A stretch of DNA of 64,000 bases from DAIOEK01 sp963828285 (GTDB lineage: Bacteria > Chloroflexota > Anaerolineae > Anaerolineales > Anaerolineaceae), in the NCBI GenBank assembly GCA_963828285.1, contig CAWHEB010000004.1, positions 1 through 64,000 on the forward strand, in the 5' to 3' direction. This document shows, in pieces, positions 34,669 through 43,958 of the stretch; positions within the stretch are counted from its first letter, which is position 1, and every line of letters begins with the position of its first letter. Under the pieces are notes generated by a model, which ran no database searches, had not been told where the DNA came from, and worked only from the letters and a program-made list of their open reading frames with translations. The translations under genes were made by a program, and so were the position numbers.

Positions 34669-35820
34669 ATGCCAGAAAAAATCCTGATAGTAGATGATGA
34701 TATAGAAACGTTACGCCTTGTAGGTTTGATGCTCCAACGTCAGGGATATAAAATCGTTGCCGCAAACAATGGATCACAGGCATTGGCAATGGCTAAAGTT
34801 GAACTTCCTGATCTGATCCTGCTGGATATTATGATGCCCGATATGGACGGATATGAGGTAACCAAGCAAATCCGTTCGGATCCCAACACCAAGACAACTC
34901 CCATCATCATGTTCACCGCGAAATCCATGGTAGATGATAAAGTCGCCGGCTTTGACGCCGGTGTTGATGATTATCTGACGAAACCCACTCATCCCGCGGA
35001 ACTTACTGCTCATGTGAAGGCATTGCTATCCAGGAATGTCAAAAGAACCACAGAAACACCATCCGCTAAAGGATTGGTTGTGGCAGTCATTTCAGCAAAA
35101 GGTGGAATTGGTACCACAACTCTAGCTGTCAATGTGGGTGTAGCCCTTCGTCAAAGGACAAAGAGTGAAGTCATCGTCGCCGAGATGCGTCCATCACAAG
35201 GAACACTCGGCATCGACCTGGGGTACACGAATGTCACCGAACTCAACCGCTTACTTAAACACCCTGCGGCAGAAATCACCTCAAACATGGTTGAGAATGA
35301 ACTCGTCTTACACTCCACAGGGGTAAAACTCTTAATGGCTTCCTACCAGCCCAAGGATATCGAGTACATTACTGCAACAGACCGTCTGGCTGCGCTAATC
35401 AAGCATCTGACCAATCTTGGTCAATATGTCATTCTGGATATCGGCGCAAATATGCTGCCTGGAATAGATAATATTTTGAATCTTTGTAATGAAGCCGTTC
35501 TGGTTGTTGAGCCCATGCCGAATACGATCACCCGTACAAAGATTCTCCTAGATGAACTGGCAGACAAGGGATTCAGCAAGTCCAGGGTATTGACCCTGGT
35601 CCTGATCAACCGCATCCGCTCAGATATTCAAATGTCATGGACACAAGTACAGGAAGCACTTGGCATTCCAATCACATCCATCATCACACCTGCACCGGAA
35701 TTAGCATACCAGGCTTGTATGCGGAATACACCCATGATACTCGCCCAACCGGATGGCATTGTAGCCCAACAATATATTAAGATCGCAAGCGCAATTGCGC
35801 AGCGCGGTCCACAAAAATGA
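34669..35820 (+). CDS. Receiver domain fused to CpaE/MinD-type ATPase
   Basis: From the ATG at 34669 (AGGA five bases before it) this is about 383 residues. Residues 1-120 form a receiver with KILIVDDDIETL, the phospho-acceptor in PDLILLDIMMPDMDGYE and the Lys in DYLTKPTHPAEL. From about residue 137 comes a ParA/MinD-type ATPase with a deviant Walker A, ISAKGGIGTTTLAVNVG, and a switch region YVILDIGANMLPG. This matches CpaE-type localisation proteins of Flp pilus systems, but no pilus gene is in the window. It is the first gene of a three-gene operon with Sir2 and a histidine kinase, the likely phosphate donor. Confidence 0.9.
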   Translation: MPEKILIVDDDIETLRLVGLMLQRQGYKIVAANNGSQALAMAKVELPDLILLDIMMPDMDGYEVTKQIRSDPNTKTTPIIMFTAKSMVDDKVAGFDAGVDDYLTKPTHPAELTAHVKALLSRNVKRTTETPSAKGLVVAVISAKGGIGTTTLAVNVGVALRQRTKSEVIVAEMRPSQGTLGIDLGYTNVTELNRLLKHPAAEITSNMVENELVLHSTGVKLLMASYQPKDIEYITATDRLAALIKHLTNLGQYVILDIGANMLPGIDNILNLCNEAVLVVEPMPNTITRTKILLDELADKGFSKSRVLTLVLINRIRSDIQMSWTQVQEALGIPITSIITPAPELAYQACMRNTPMILAQPDGIVAQQYIKIASAIAQRGPQK

Positions 35821-36587
35821 TTGATCCAGCTGTTGAAACACTTGAAAATCTAGATACTGCTGCCAGGCTGATCAAAGAAGCTCACCTGGCAGTTGTATTT
35901 ACTGGTGCCGGAATATCTACATCTTCGGGAGTATCTGACTTTCGCAGTGTGAACACCGGTTTATGGACAAAGAATAACCCAATGGAGGTTGCTTCGCTCT
36001 CTGTGTTCCTGCATGAACCGGATAGATTCTTCAATTGGCTTCATCCGCTTGCCAGAGAGATTTCCTCGGCAATTCCAAATCCCGGGCACGTCTCATTAGC
36101 CCAATGGGAAGCTGCCGGGTTGATACAGACGACCATCACTCAGAACATCGACCATCTACACCAGGTTGCAGGTACAAAGAATGTATTGGAACTTCATGGG
36201 TCATTAGCTACTGCCATCTGTATAGGATGTTTAAACCGGTATCCAGCTTCTGATTATCTACCGAATTTTGTAAAAACCGCAGAGATTCCACGTTGCCCCA
36301 TTTGCGGGAGGATCTTAAAACCGGAGATCATCTTATTTGAAGAGCTTATGCCGCCTCTCGTCTGGGAATCGGCTGAGAAGTTTAGCGAGATCTGTGATCT
36401 GATGATCATCATAGGATCATCGCTTGAAGTTGTTCCTGCGGCGACATTACCAGCCAAAGCAGCCCGCACGGGAGCTCAGATCATTATTATGAATCGCACT
36501 CCCACACGATTGGATGATCAAGCATCAGTGATCATCAGGGATGACCTATCCATTTCATTGCCATTACTGACCGAAAGATTACTATGA
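35817..36587 (+). CDS. Sir2-type NAD-dependent protein deacylase
   Basis: This 256-residue sirtuin has the NAD-binding block VVFTGAGISTSSGVSDFRS, the catalytic-region TITQNIDHLHQVAG with ELHGS, and a zinc site of two Cys pairs (CIGCLNRYPA and CPICGRILKPEIILFEE). The NAD-contact motif IIGSSLEVVPAATLP also fits. It removes acyl groups from lysines with NAD. It overlaps both neighbours by four bases (ATGA junctions), so its expression is tied to the receiver-CpaE protein and the histidine kinase. That is an unusual grouping. Confidence 0.93.
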   Translation: MIDPAVETLENLDTAARLIKEAHLAVVFTGAGISTSSGVSDFRSVNTGLWTKNNPMEVASLSVFLHEPDRFFNWLHPLAREISSAIPNPGHVSLAQWEAAGLIQTTITQNIDHLHQVAGTKNVLELHGSLATAICIGCLNRYPASDYLPNFVKTAEIPRCPICGRILKPEIILFEELMPPLVWESAEKFSEICDLMIIIGSSLEVVPAATLPAKAARTGAQIIIMNRTPTRLDDQASVIIRDDLSISLPLLTERLL

Positions 36588-37783
36588 CTGAAAGTTCATC
36601 TGCCATCCTGCGCCTGGAACACTACCAAAAGTTGGTGGAAATCTCAAAAGAGCTTGTCACCAATCACGATCTTTCATCCCTGCTCACGCATATTGTTCAA
36701 GCAGCGTGCGAGTTAAGCGAATCGCAGGCATCATCCATCCTGTTATATAACGATGCTTCACGGGAATTGTATTTCCAGGCAGCAACAGGGATGGAAGAAC
36801 CCACCATGCGTGGGATGGTAATCCCATTAGACGGCAGCCTGGCTGGTTGGGTCATCCAGAACAAGCAGCCGATTAACGTTCCAGATGTACACAAGGACTC
36901 GCGTTATTATAGAGCAGTTGAGGAAGATTCGCAAATTGAAACAAACTCGCTGGCTGGTTTGCCACTAATGTCTCAGGGGAAAGTGATCGGTGTTCTTGAA
37001 GTGATCAACAAAAGGAACACATTATTCAGTTCCTATGACCTAGAAGTACTTACTGTCCTGGCATCACAGGCAGCCATGGCAATCGAAAACACCAGACTTT
37101 TCCAACAGTCTGACCAAATCGCTGAATTAGTCCACGAATTACGGACACCACTTTCGTCGATCAGCACAGCGTCATATCTTTTGCAACAATCCACGATGCC
37201 AGATGAACAACGCATGGCACTTTCAAAGACTATTTATAATGAGACCCAACGGTTGAGTGAACTTTCATCATCTTTTCTGGACCTAGCCAGACTTGAAAGT
37301 GGACGGGTATCGTTCAAACCCATCCAATTGGACCTGCACGAACTCGTCAATGAAACCATCCAGGTATTCAACGCCAGAGCGGCACTGTTGCAAATCAAAA
37401 TTGAGACGGAAATCCCCGAGGATTTACCACCTATCACAGCCGATCGGGATAAATTGAAACAGGTTTTCATCAATTTGATCAGCAATGCCTTGAAGTACAA
37501 CAAACCGGGCGGTGAGATTCGGATCCAGGCTGAAAATCATGGTATGGGATTCACGGTGAAAGTCAGCGATACTGGTATTGGTATGCACGAAGATACCGTA
37601 CAGCATTTATTTGAAAAGTTTTACCGGGCAAAGAACACTGAAGATTCCATCCCGGGAACCGGTCTCGGTCTTTCAATTTGTAAGACGATCATCGAAAGTC
37701 ACCACGGGGAAATGTCTGTGGAGAGTACTTACGGTCAAGGCACCACTTTTACTATCACCCTACCAGGTAAACCGGTATCTTAA
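36584..37783 (+). CDS. GAF-domain sensor histidine kinase
   Basis: This 399-residue soluble kinase has an N-terminal GAF domain (about 30-180; DASRELYFQAATG to LPLMSQGKVIGVLEVIN). A HisKA domain carries the phospho-acceptor His in ELVHELRTPLSSIS, and the HATPase_c domain has VFINLISNALKYN, KVSDTGIGM and GTGLGLSICKTIIE. There is no membrane segment. It probably phosphorylates the receiver of the co-encoded CpaE-like protein. Its start overlaps the Sir2 stop, and its 3' end overlaps that of mutL by four bases. Confidence 0.93.
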   Translation: MTESSSAILRLEHYQKLVEISKELVTNHDLSSLLTHIVQAACELSESQASSILLYNDASRELYFQAATGMEEPTMRGMVIPLDGSLAGWVIQNKQPINVPDVHKDSRYYRAVEEDSQIETNSLAGLPLMSQGKVIGVLEVINKRNTLFSSYDLEVLTVLASQAAMAIENTRLFQQSDQIAELVHELRTPLSSISTASYLLQQSTMPDEQRMALSKTIYNETQRLSELSSSFLDLARLESGRVSFKPIQLDLHELVNETIQVFNARAALLQIKIETEIPEDLPPITADRDKLKQVFINLISNALKYNKPGGEIRIQAENHGMGFTVKVSDTGIGMHEDTVQHLFEKFYRAKNTEDSIPGTGLGLSICKTIIESHHGEMSVESTYGQGTTFTITLPGKPVS

Positions 37784-39523
37784 CGCGCACCCCGGCGACC
37801 GAATTGCCGTTCCAATAAATCTACTGATAAGTGGATCATCGTGGGTCGCCCATGCGGGCAAGTCCGTGGGGATATGCACTGTTGAAGATCATTCACTAAT
37901 TGCTTTTGTTCATCGCCTGAGAGGGTTTGACCAGCTTTCACCGCAGCCCGCTTACAGATTCTAGCAACGAGCTTCGCTTCCAGTTCGGTTTGCAGTGGTG
38001 ATTCGTCTTCTTCGAAATCTTCAACCAATACTCTGATCGCCTGCTCGACTGACAGTTTTGAAAATATGGATGGAATTGCCCGACAGATGAAACTATTCTG
38101 ACCAAATGGTTCAATGTCATATCCCATTCTCTTGATAATATCCAATTCCTTATCTATCATGACTGCTTGTCCGGGTGTAAGCTGGGTCACAACCAATTCC
38201 AGCAACCGCTGACTGGGCAATTCAGTTCTCTTCAACTGACTGTATTTTTCGAATAAAATTCGTTCGTGAGCAGCGTGTTGATCGATCAGATAGAGACCAT
38301 CGGGTCCTTCTGCAACCAGATAAGCGCTGCCGACCTGTCCAACCAAACGTAATAAAGGCACCAATCCGGGGAATACACTTTGTGGTTGAGATGTGGTTTG
38401 GGCAGGAGTATATGCGGGATTCGAAAGCTGATCCATAATAATTGGTTGGGTATCAGCTGAACCGGTTTCAAATTGATTTGACTGAGAAGTGATCCCAGAC
38501 TGCCACGCTCGTTCTGTTTGAATTTCTACAACCGGTGATTGGAGTAACAATGCTTTACGTATCGCCCTTTGAATTACCGAAAAGATCTGATCGGGATTAT
38601 GGAACCGGACTTCAGCTTTAGCTGGATGAACATTGACATCCACCTCTTCCGGAGGGAGACTGATAAACAGTGTCGAAATTGGGTATCGCCCCACCATGAG
38701 GTAGGTGTGGTAAGCCTGAAGCAGGGCAGTTGATAGTGAAATATCCTGCACCCATCTTCCGTTTACAAAAAAAGTAATCTCCCGTCGAATTCGATCTCGT
38801 CAAAGAAATCGGGCTGGTAAATCCACTGACCTGAATGTCCCAATCTGAGTGGGATACATCCAACATGGCTTTCCCCAACTCAAGTCCGTTAATGGTACTA
38901 AACACTTCACGAGGATCTCCCGAACCAGAGGTACGCAAATGCTGCAGGTCATCCTGCCAGATCTGAAATTGAACCTGAGGGTAAGCCGTAGCATATTTCG
39001 ATAAAAATGTAAGATTGCTTTGGCGTTCGGTATTGTCTTTCTTAAGGAACTTCAAGCGGGCAGGCAAGTTATAAAATAGATTTTCCACACGGACCATGGT
39101 TCCAGAGGAAGCGTGAATGGTCTGTTGATTGATGATGCGGCCGGCTTCCACATTGATCTTTGAGCCTAATTCCGAACCGGTTGAAGTGGATTCGATCGTT
39201 AGATGAGAGACAGAACCGATGGAAGCCAAAGCCTCTCCGCGAAAGCCAAGCGTGGTGATATGAAATAAATCTTCGGCTATGTTGAGTTTACTGGTGGCAT
39301 GCCTGGTGACTGCAAGCACTAATTCGTCCCGCGGTATGCCATACCCATCATCAAAAACTTCTATAAACGGCTGCCCGGATCCACGCAAGCGAACTTCGAT
39401 CTTTTTTGCTCCAGAATCCAAAGAGTTTTCAACAAGCTCTTTGATAACAGAGGATGGTCTTTCAATCACCTCACCGGCAGCGATCTGAGATGTGACATCA
39501 TCCGCAAGAAGTTTTATGGGCAT
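37780..39523 (-). pseudogene. mutL: DNA mismatch repair protein MutL, frameshifted in this sequence
   Basis: The N-terminal GHKL ATPase half (IAAGEVIERPSSVIKELVENSLDSGA, DDGYGI, TLGFRGEALASI) runs from the ATG at 39523. The rest (VDVNVHPAKAEVRFHNPD, then a C-terminal domain with the endonuclease motif DQHAAHERILFE and CPHGRP) is in another frame. Deleting one A of the A7 run at 38767-38773 joins them as STGDYFFVNGRWVQDISL, the exact family motif, giving about 580 residues. MutL coordinates mismatch repair after MutS. With every motif intact, a homopolymer miscall is more likely than gene loss. If it is real, the strain may be a mutator. A TATAAT box lies seven bases before the ATG. Confidence 0.88.
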
Positions 39524-39530
39524 AATGGAG

Positions 39531-39536
39531 ATTATA
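39531..39536 (-). promoter_or_regulatory. -10 box TATAAT, seven bases before the mutL start
   Basis: TATAAT on the minus strand is followed by CTCCATT and then ATG at 39523. The spacing points to a leaderless transcript. Confidence 0.45.
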
Positions 39537-39551
39537 CTCTGAAGATGTTTT

Positions 39552-39578
39552 CCTTAAGCCATCACAGGATGGCTAAGG
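39552..39578. promoter_or_regulatory. Inverted repeat in the mutL/HAD divergent promoter region
   Basis: CCTTAAGCCATC and GATGGCTAAGG form a stem of about 11 bases with one bulged base and an ACAG loop. It lies 15 bases behind the mutL -10 box and 40 bases before the opposing -10 box. It could be an operator shared by both genes, since no transcript would have to be ended here. Confidence 0.4.
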
Positions 39579-39617
39579 AAACTCTTTATATACAAATAAG
39601 TAGTCATCGTTTCAAGG

Positions 39618-39623
39618 TATACT
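39618..39623 (+). promoter_or_regulatory. -10 box TATACT, six bases before the HAD phosphatase start
   Basis: TATACT, then CAAGCT, then ATG at 39630; again a leaderless arrangement, facing away from mutL. Confidence 0.4.
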
Positions 39624-39629
39624 CAAGCT

Positions 39630-40280
39630 ATGCAGATCAAAACCATCCTTTTTGACCTAGATGAAACACTATATTCCCCTGATGCCGGTATCTGGCAGGC
39701 GATCAAAGTCAGGATCGAAGACTATATGATCAACCACCTAGGAATACCTCATGACGAGGTAGATGACCTTCGCCAAAAGTATTATGTAACCTATGGTACA
39801 AGCTTGAGAGGTTTGGAGAAGGATTACAACGTTAAGGCATCAGAATATCTTGGATACGTCCACAATATTCCCATCGAAGAGTTCTTACAACCTGATCCAA
39901 GGTTACGGGAGATCCTTCAAGAGATCCCCATCCGCAAGGTCATCTTTACCAATGCCAACCTTCCGCACGCAAACCGGGTATTGAATGCCTTGGGGATAGC
40001 GGATCAATTTTCGATGATCATCGATATCATCGAATCCACCCCATCCTCAAAACCCTTTCCGGAAGCATTTCTTAAAGCGATGGATCTGATCGGCGATCCT
40101 GATCCTTCAAATTATCTACTGGTTGACGATGCTGAGATGAATGTTCGCACGGCAGTTGAGATCGGTATGCATGCCATTCTGGTCAATGTGCATCATTCAA
40201 AGACCGAAGAATTTCATCAGATTTCTTCAATCTATGAACTTCCTATGATCATACCTGATGTATATGAGCAAAATCCATGA
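39630..40280 (+). CDS. HAD-superfamily pyrimidine 5'-nucleotidase-like phosphatase
   Basis: This 216-residue HAD hydrolase has the nucleophile motif FDLDETLYSPDAG, the motif II Thr in VIFTNANLPHANRVL and a motif III/IV region with SKPFPEAFLKAM and LLVDDAEMNVRTA. The sequence is of the Sdt1/pyrimidine 5'-nucleotidase type, with a four-helix cap after motif I. It dephosphorylates nucleoside monophosphates or similar small molecules; the substrate is not certain. Stop and start overlap with the next gene by four bases. Confidence 0.85.
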   Translation: MQIKTILFDLDETLYSPDAGIWQAIKVRIEDYMINHLGIPHDEVDDLRQKYYVTYGTSLRGLEKDYNVKASEYLGYVHNIPIEEFLQPDPRLREILQEIPIRKVIFTNANLPHANRVLNALGIADQFSMIIDIIESTPSSKPFPEAFLKAMDLIGDPDPSNYLLVDDAEMNVRTAVEIGMHAILVNVHHSKTEEFHQISSIYELPMIIPDVYEQNP

Positions 40281-40552
40281 TCAAATCAAATCCAACACTG
40301 TTCTATACCATATTGTGCGGGATCTTGTTCTTGATCATTGCCATCAATGTGAGTCTGTTTTCAGCATTCAAAAACCGATCAAAAAGAAATCCGTTGAAGA
40401 TGGGACAGTCTATCTTTGACCGGGCAAAGTCCCCCTGGGAACCGGAAGATAGACAGCGTGAGGAATTAGCCAATCTGGTCCATGGAATAGATAAAACTGC
40501 CGAGATCGAACCTAAAAAAGTTGATCCATTTATTGATGATGACGATGTTTGA
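40277..40552 (+). CDS. Small membrane-anchored protein, function unknown
   Basis: This 91-residue protein has one N-terminal membrane helix (TLFYTILCGILFLIIAINVSLF) and a basic then acidic soluble tail ending in DDDDV. The tail contains QSIFDRAKSPWEPEDRQREEL. No known family is recognised. It overlaps the phosphatase gene upstream and is 26 bases from the CtpA-type protease gene, so it belongs to that operon and could be an anchor or adaptor for one of them. Confidence 0.7.
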   Translation: MIKSNPTLFYTILCGILFLIIAINVSLFSAFKNRSKRNPLKMGQSIFDRAKSPWEPEDRQREELANLVHGIDKTAEIEPKKVDPFIDDDDV

Positions 40553-40578
40553 GCAAATAAAAATTGGAGAGTATTGAG

Positions 40579-41844
40579 ATGTCAAAGGGTTTAAAAATTA
40601 CATTAGGTCTGGTAGCTGGAATAATTATCTTTGCGGGAGCTTTTTCCGGAGGATTTATTGCTGGTACGATATTCGATAAACGTGATTTAAACTGCTTTAA
40701 TGGAAATCCTCCACAAGTTACGGAAAGCCGTTCTGAAGCTGACAATCTACAGAGTGTAACTTCGACTCCTCTTGTCTATGAAGGCAAAGACTTACAGAAG
40801 CTGTTCGAACCGTTCTGGTCAACCTGGGAAAAAGTTCATTCCATGTATGTCGATCAACCCGTTGACGATGTAAAACTGATGCGGGGAGCGATTGCCGGAA
40901 TGCTGGATTCATTGGGTGATCCACATACTTCATATATTGATCCTGAGCTATTAAAACAGACCAATATGTCTATGGAGGGTGAGTATGAAGGAATAGGAGC
41001 GTGGGTGGATACCACCGGAGAGTTCCTGACAATCATCAGTCCCATGCCCGGATCACCAGCAGAAAAAGCAGGCGTCAAAGCGGGTGACCAGGTTGTTGCG
41101 ATAAATGGTGAAGCGATGACGGGCAAAGATGGGGATTATGCCCTTACAAAAGTCCTCGGCAAAGCAGGCACCGATGTAACCCTATCCATTCAACGAAAAG
41201 ATATTGCTGATCCATTCGATATCACTATTACCCGCAGCAAGATCAATGTCCCCAGTGTAACAGGTAAAATGTTGGATAACAAAATAGGATATGTCCAAAT
41301 TGTCACATTTGGAGAAAAGACCGCACCGGAATTGAAGAAAGCATTAAAGGATCTACGAGATCAGGATATGCGCGCCTTAATCATTGATCTGCGTAACAAT
41401 GGCGGTGGATTATTAACCTCAGCAGTTGATGTTGGCTCCCAATTCAATAAAAGCGGCGTTTTCATGTACGAAGTATATGGAAACGGTGAAGAAAAAGAGT
41501 ATAAATTCCGTCCAGGCGGATTAGCCACCGATATACCCCTGATCGTTCTTGTAAATGAAGGGTCAGCATCCGCAAGCGAGATCGTTGCCGGGGCTATTCA
41601 GGATACAGGAAGGGGAAAACTAGTGGGTGTGACCACCTACGGGAAAGGCTCAGTGCAGAATTGGGCTGAACTGGAAAACAATCAAGGTGCGGTCCGAATT
41701 ACGATCGCGAGATGGATCACACCTAACAAACGCCAGATCAATGAAGTAGGACTTGCCCCGGATTACGAAGTGCAGATCACTGAAGCTGATATATCTGCCG
41801 GGAAAGATCCTCAATTGGAAAAAGCAATCGAATTATTGAAATGA
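40579..41844 (+). CDS. S41 family C-terminal processing peptidase
   Basis: About 421 residues from the ATG at 40579. It has an N-terminal membrane helix (LGLVAGIIIFAGAFSGGFIAG), an intervening segment (MRGAIAGMLDSLGDPHTSYI) and a PDZ domain (about 140-215; PMPGSPAEKAGVKAGDQVVAING). The S41 domain has the catalytic Ser in NEGSASASEIVAGA and the Lys in GVTTYGKGSVQ. It degrades or trims proteins on the outer face of the membrane. An in-frame TTG 15 bases upstream is less likely than this ATG, which has GGAG upstream. Confidence 0.92.
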   Translation: MSKGLKITLGLVAGIIIFAGAFSGGFIAGTIFDKRDLNCFNGNPPQVTESRSEADNLQSVTSTPLVYEGKDLQKLFEPFWSTWEKVHSMYVDQPVDDVKLMRGAIAGMLDSLGDPHTSYIDPELLKQTNMSMEGEYEGIGAWVDTTGEFLTIISPMPGSPAEKAGVKAGDQVVAINGEAMTGKDGDYALTKVLGKAGTDVTLSIQRKDIADPFDITITRSKINVPSVTGKMLDNKIGYVQIVTFGEKTAPELKKALKDLRDQDMRALIIDLRNNGGGLLTSAVDVGSQFNKSGVFMYEVYGNGEEKEYKFRPGGLATDIPLIVLVNEGSASASEIVAGAIQDTGRGKLVGVTTYGKGSVQNWAELENNQGAVRITIARWITPNKRQINEVGLAPDYEVQITEADISAGKDPQLEKAIELLK

Positions 41845-41851
41845 CAACAAG

Positions 41852-42373
41852 TCAAACCCGTTTCCCTATAGGATAACGGATCAAAGTACGCATTTCCGCG
41901 GCATCCATTCGAGTGAGATAATTCTCCTCATGGGTACCGCGGATTTCATATCCCTGGTCTGATATGAATTGATGAAGTCTTTCGACTGTAGGTCCTTCGG
42001 TTGAGAATGGCCCGATGTGCAGTATCTGAGCGACCAATCCATAACCCCAGGTTTCCAGACATACTTCTACTCCGGGAACTTTCTGAATCAGCGAAGCGGT
42101 ATCTTCTGGTACAGGTAACGCCCACAACCCAGTCCAAACGGATTTGTCCACCAAATGTGCGTCTGGCCAGCGAGCACGCAAGGGAGCAACTTTGAACTCA
42201 ATTCCCTTTTTCTTCAGTTCAAATTTGAGTTTATATACAGCGCCGTATAAAGCTTTAAAAGTAAATTCGCCAACGACATTGGGGTCGCCTAAGGTGTGAA
42301 CCACAGCCATTTTTTGATCCGCCATATTAATGAATTTAGGATCAATAAATTCGAATTCCGGTTTTTTTGCCAT
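41852..42373 (-). CDS. GyrI-like domain protein
   Basis: This 173-residue cytoplasmic protein of the GyrI-like small-molecule-binding fold has an opening EFIDPKFINMADQKMAVVHTLGDPN. Later it has WTGLWALPVPEDTASLIQ, VCLETWGYGLVAQILHIGPFS and the C-terminal ENYLTRMDAAEMRTLIRYPI. Members bind drugs or act as cyclopropanoid hydrolases. It lies 14 bases downstream of the BtrH-like gene and may form an operon with it and the PadR regulator, suggesting a response to a small hydrophobic compound. Confidence 0.8.
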   Translation of the reverse strand: MAKKPEFEFIDPKFINMADQKMAVVHTLGDPNVVGEFTFKALYGAVYKLKFELKKKGIEFKVAPLRARWPDAHLVDKSVWTGLWALPVPEDTASLIQKVPGVEVCLETWGYGLVAQILHIGPFSTEGPTVERLHQFISDQGYEIRGTHEENYLTRMDAAEMRTLIRYPIGKRV

Positions 42374-42386
42374 TTCATCACCTCGA

Positions 42387-43412
42387 TCATTCGCTCACGG
42401 ACAGAAGTTTTGCCCAGAGTAGATTTTCTAGGTCTGCGATATGGAGCAATCTTGCATTTGTTTCTTTTAGCAATCGGTCAGGATCAGATCCCCTAAGATA
42501 TGTTTTTCCTGAAAGAGCGATCTCTTGCCAGAGGTCCCCTACCCGCCAAAAATCATCTGCCAATGAGAGATAGCGATCATCTTTGATAATCGTTGCTGCT
42601 TCCCTCAAAAATCGACTATACATATAGCGGAACAAACCACCCCCGGTACCCCCGGCAGAATCGATGAAGATGTACAAATTAAAGATAGCATTGTTCAGTT
42701 GCTGGGTGGTCATACTCTCCTGCCAGGTGGCCATACGTTTTGCAGCTGTACGAATGCCTTTGACTCCCAAGTTTTGTATGGGGGGATTCAGCATAATCAT
42801 TGCAGATTTTTTAATCGCCTGTTTCAATGTTTCAGGAGATGGGAGGAACGAGTTTCGAAAGTCCCACGTCCAAGCCGCATTACCCGGGGAAAACGGGGGG
42901 GCTTTTGATGATCGTGCTTTTTCAAGATTGGCATAATCCACCCAGTAGAGTTTTTCTTCCCGATCCGCCAGGCAGATTTGACCAGTTTTATCATCATAAC
43001 CAACTGCAGTTACTGCATGACCTCCGAAATGAAATTCTTCCGGGAAATTAAAGTATGGGAGATAACCCATATCCACCTGAAGTGCAACCGGGAAACCGGT
43101 TCTCAGATCATTGAGCAGTTGGTTTTGAGCTTTTTTATTGCTCGAAGTCTTTAACGTAAATAACTTTGCACCACAACTCCTGGCTATAGCCTTCTCAAGA
43201 CCTTCTTCACCGGATCTGCCTACATTCGCTCTTCCACCTAGGAAAGGATCGGCACCCGACGCATGCCAGTAAACAAAACCCACTCCACTTCCCATTCCCA
43301 GAAGCATATCCTCAGAAATTGGACTTCCCTGGAGTTGAGAAATCCGCCAGATCGATCCGGTTATACAATGATGTGTCATGGGAACCGGTTCATTAATTAG
43401 TTGTGTTTTCAT
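42387..43412 (-). CDS. BtrH N-terminal domain / DUF4872 protein
   Basis: About 341 residues from the ATG at 43412, with GAGGAAG upstream; a GTG at 43427 is also in frame. The N-terminal half resembles the BtrH cysteine-peptidase-like domain: HHCITGSIWRISQLQG with a candidate nucleophile Cys, GMGSGVGFVYWH, and FGGHAVTAVGYDDKTG with the partner His. The C-terminal part is the DUF4872 helical region. BtrH is an acyltransferase of butirosin biosynthesis; here no antibiotic genes are near, so the acyl donor and acceptor are unknown. It is co-transcribed with the PadR gene (overlap) and GyrI-like gene. Confidence 0.8.
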   Translation of the reverse strand: MKTQLINEPVPMTHHCITGSIWRISQLQGSPISEDMLLGMGSGVGFVYWHASGADPFLGGRANVGRSGEEGLEKAIARSCGAKLFTLKTSSNKKAQNQLLNDLRTGFPVALQVDMGYLPYFNFPEEFHFGGHAVTAVGYDDKTGQICLADREEKLYWVDYANLEKARSSKAPPFSPGNAAWTWDFRNSFLPSPETLKQAIKKSAMIMLNPPIQNLGVKGIRTAAKRMATWQESMTTQQLNNAIFNLYIFIDSAGGTGGGLFRYMYSRFLREAATIIKDDRYLSLADDFWRVGDLWQEIALSGKTYLRGSDPDRLLKETNARLLHIADLENLLWAKLLSVSE

Positions 43413-43947
43413 TTCTTTCTTCCTCACTTAATAATTTCTTGATCGTGCGGTTCAACCATTCCAATTCCGCCTGTATCTGAGTTAGTGCCAGGTCGAACAT
43501 GATCTGAACATGGCTCACTTGGTTGAATTCATACTGTGATGTCTTTATGACACTTGCTTGTCTGTCTTCAAGGGATTGCCTGTATTTCGTAAGTGCCTTG
43601 ATCACCTTGATTCGCGGCAATGCAGGAATATTTGCCAATCCGATATCCAGACTGCGATATGCTCTCCCTGGAGTATCTAAAGCTCCAAGTGCGGCTGTTC
43701 GCCAGACCTTTTTGCCTTTTTCGGTCACGGTGAAAATCTTTCGGGTTGGTCCGCTGACGTTATTCATTGAACTTTGGGAGAAAACTAAACCCTGGTTTTC
43801 AAGTTTTTTCAAAATATAATAGATTGAAGAAAATCCAATCTCGGTCCATTCCCGCATTCCCCGGTGATCGATCACCTGTTCAAGTTCATATCCATGTCTG
43901 GGTGTTTCAATAAGCAAACTTAGGATGGCCAGCTCAGTATTTGTCAT
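43393..43947 (-). CDS. PadR family transcriptional regulator
   Basis: This 184-residue protein has the winged helix of PadR: ELAILSLLIETPRHGYELEQVID, then FSSIYYILKKLENQGLV and TRKIFTVTEKGKKVWRTA, followed by the C-terminal dimerisation helices (Vir-like). It starts a likely operon with the BtrH-like and GyrI-like genes. A perfect inverted repeat directly upstream (43959-43984) is the probable autoregulatory operator. The family usually represses and is released by a small aromatic or hydrophobic ligand. Confidence 0.93.
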   Translation of the reverse strand: MTNTELAILSLLIETPRHGYELEQVIDHRGMREWTEIGFSSIYYILKKLENQGLVFSQSSMNNVSGPTRKIFTVTEKGKKVWRTAALGALDTPGRAYRSLDIGLANIPALPRIKVIKALTKYRQSLEDRQASVIKTSQYEFNQVSHVQIMFDLALTQIQAELEWLNRTIKKLLSEEERNENTTN

Positions 43948-43958
43948 GATTTTCGTAT

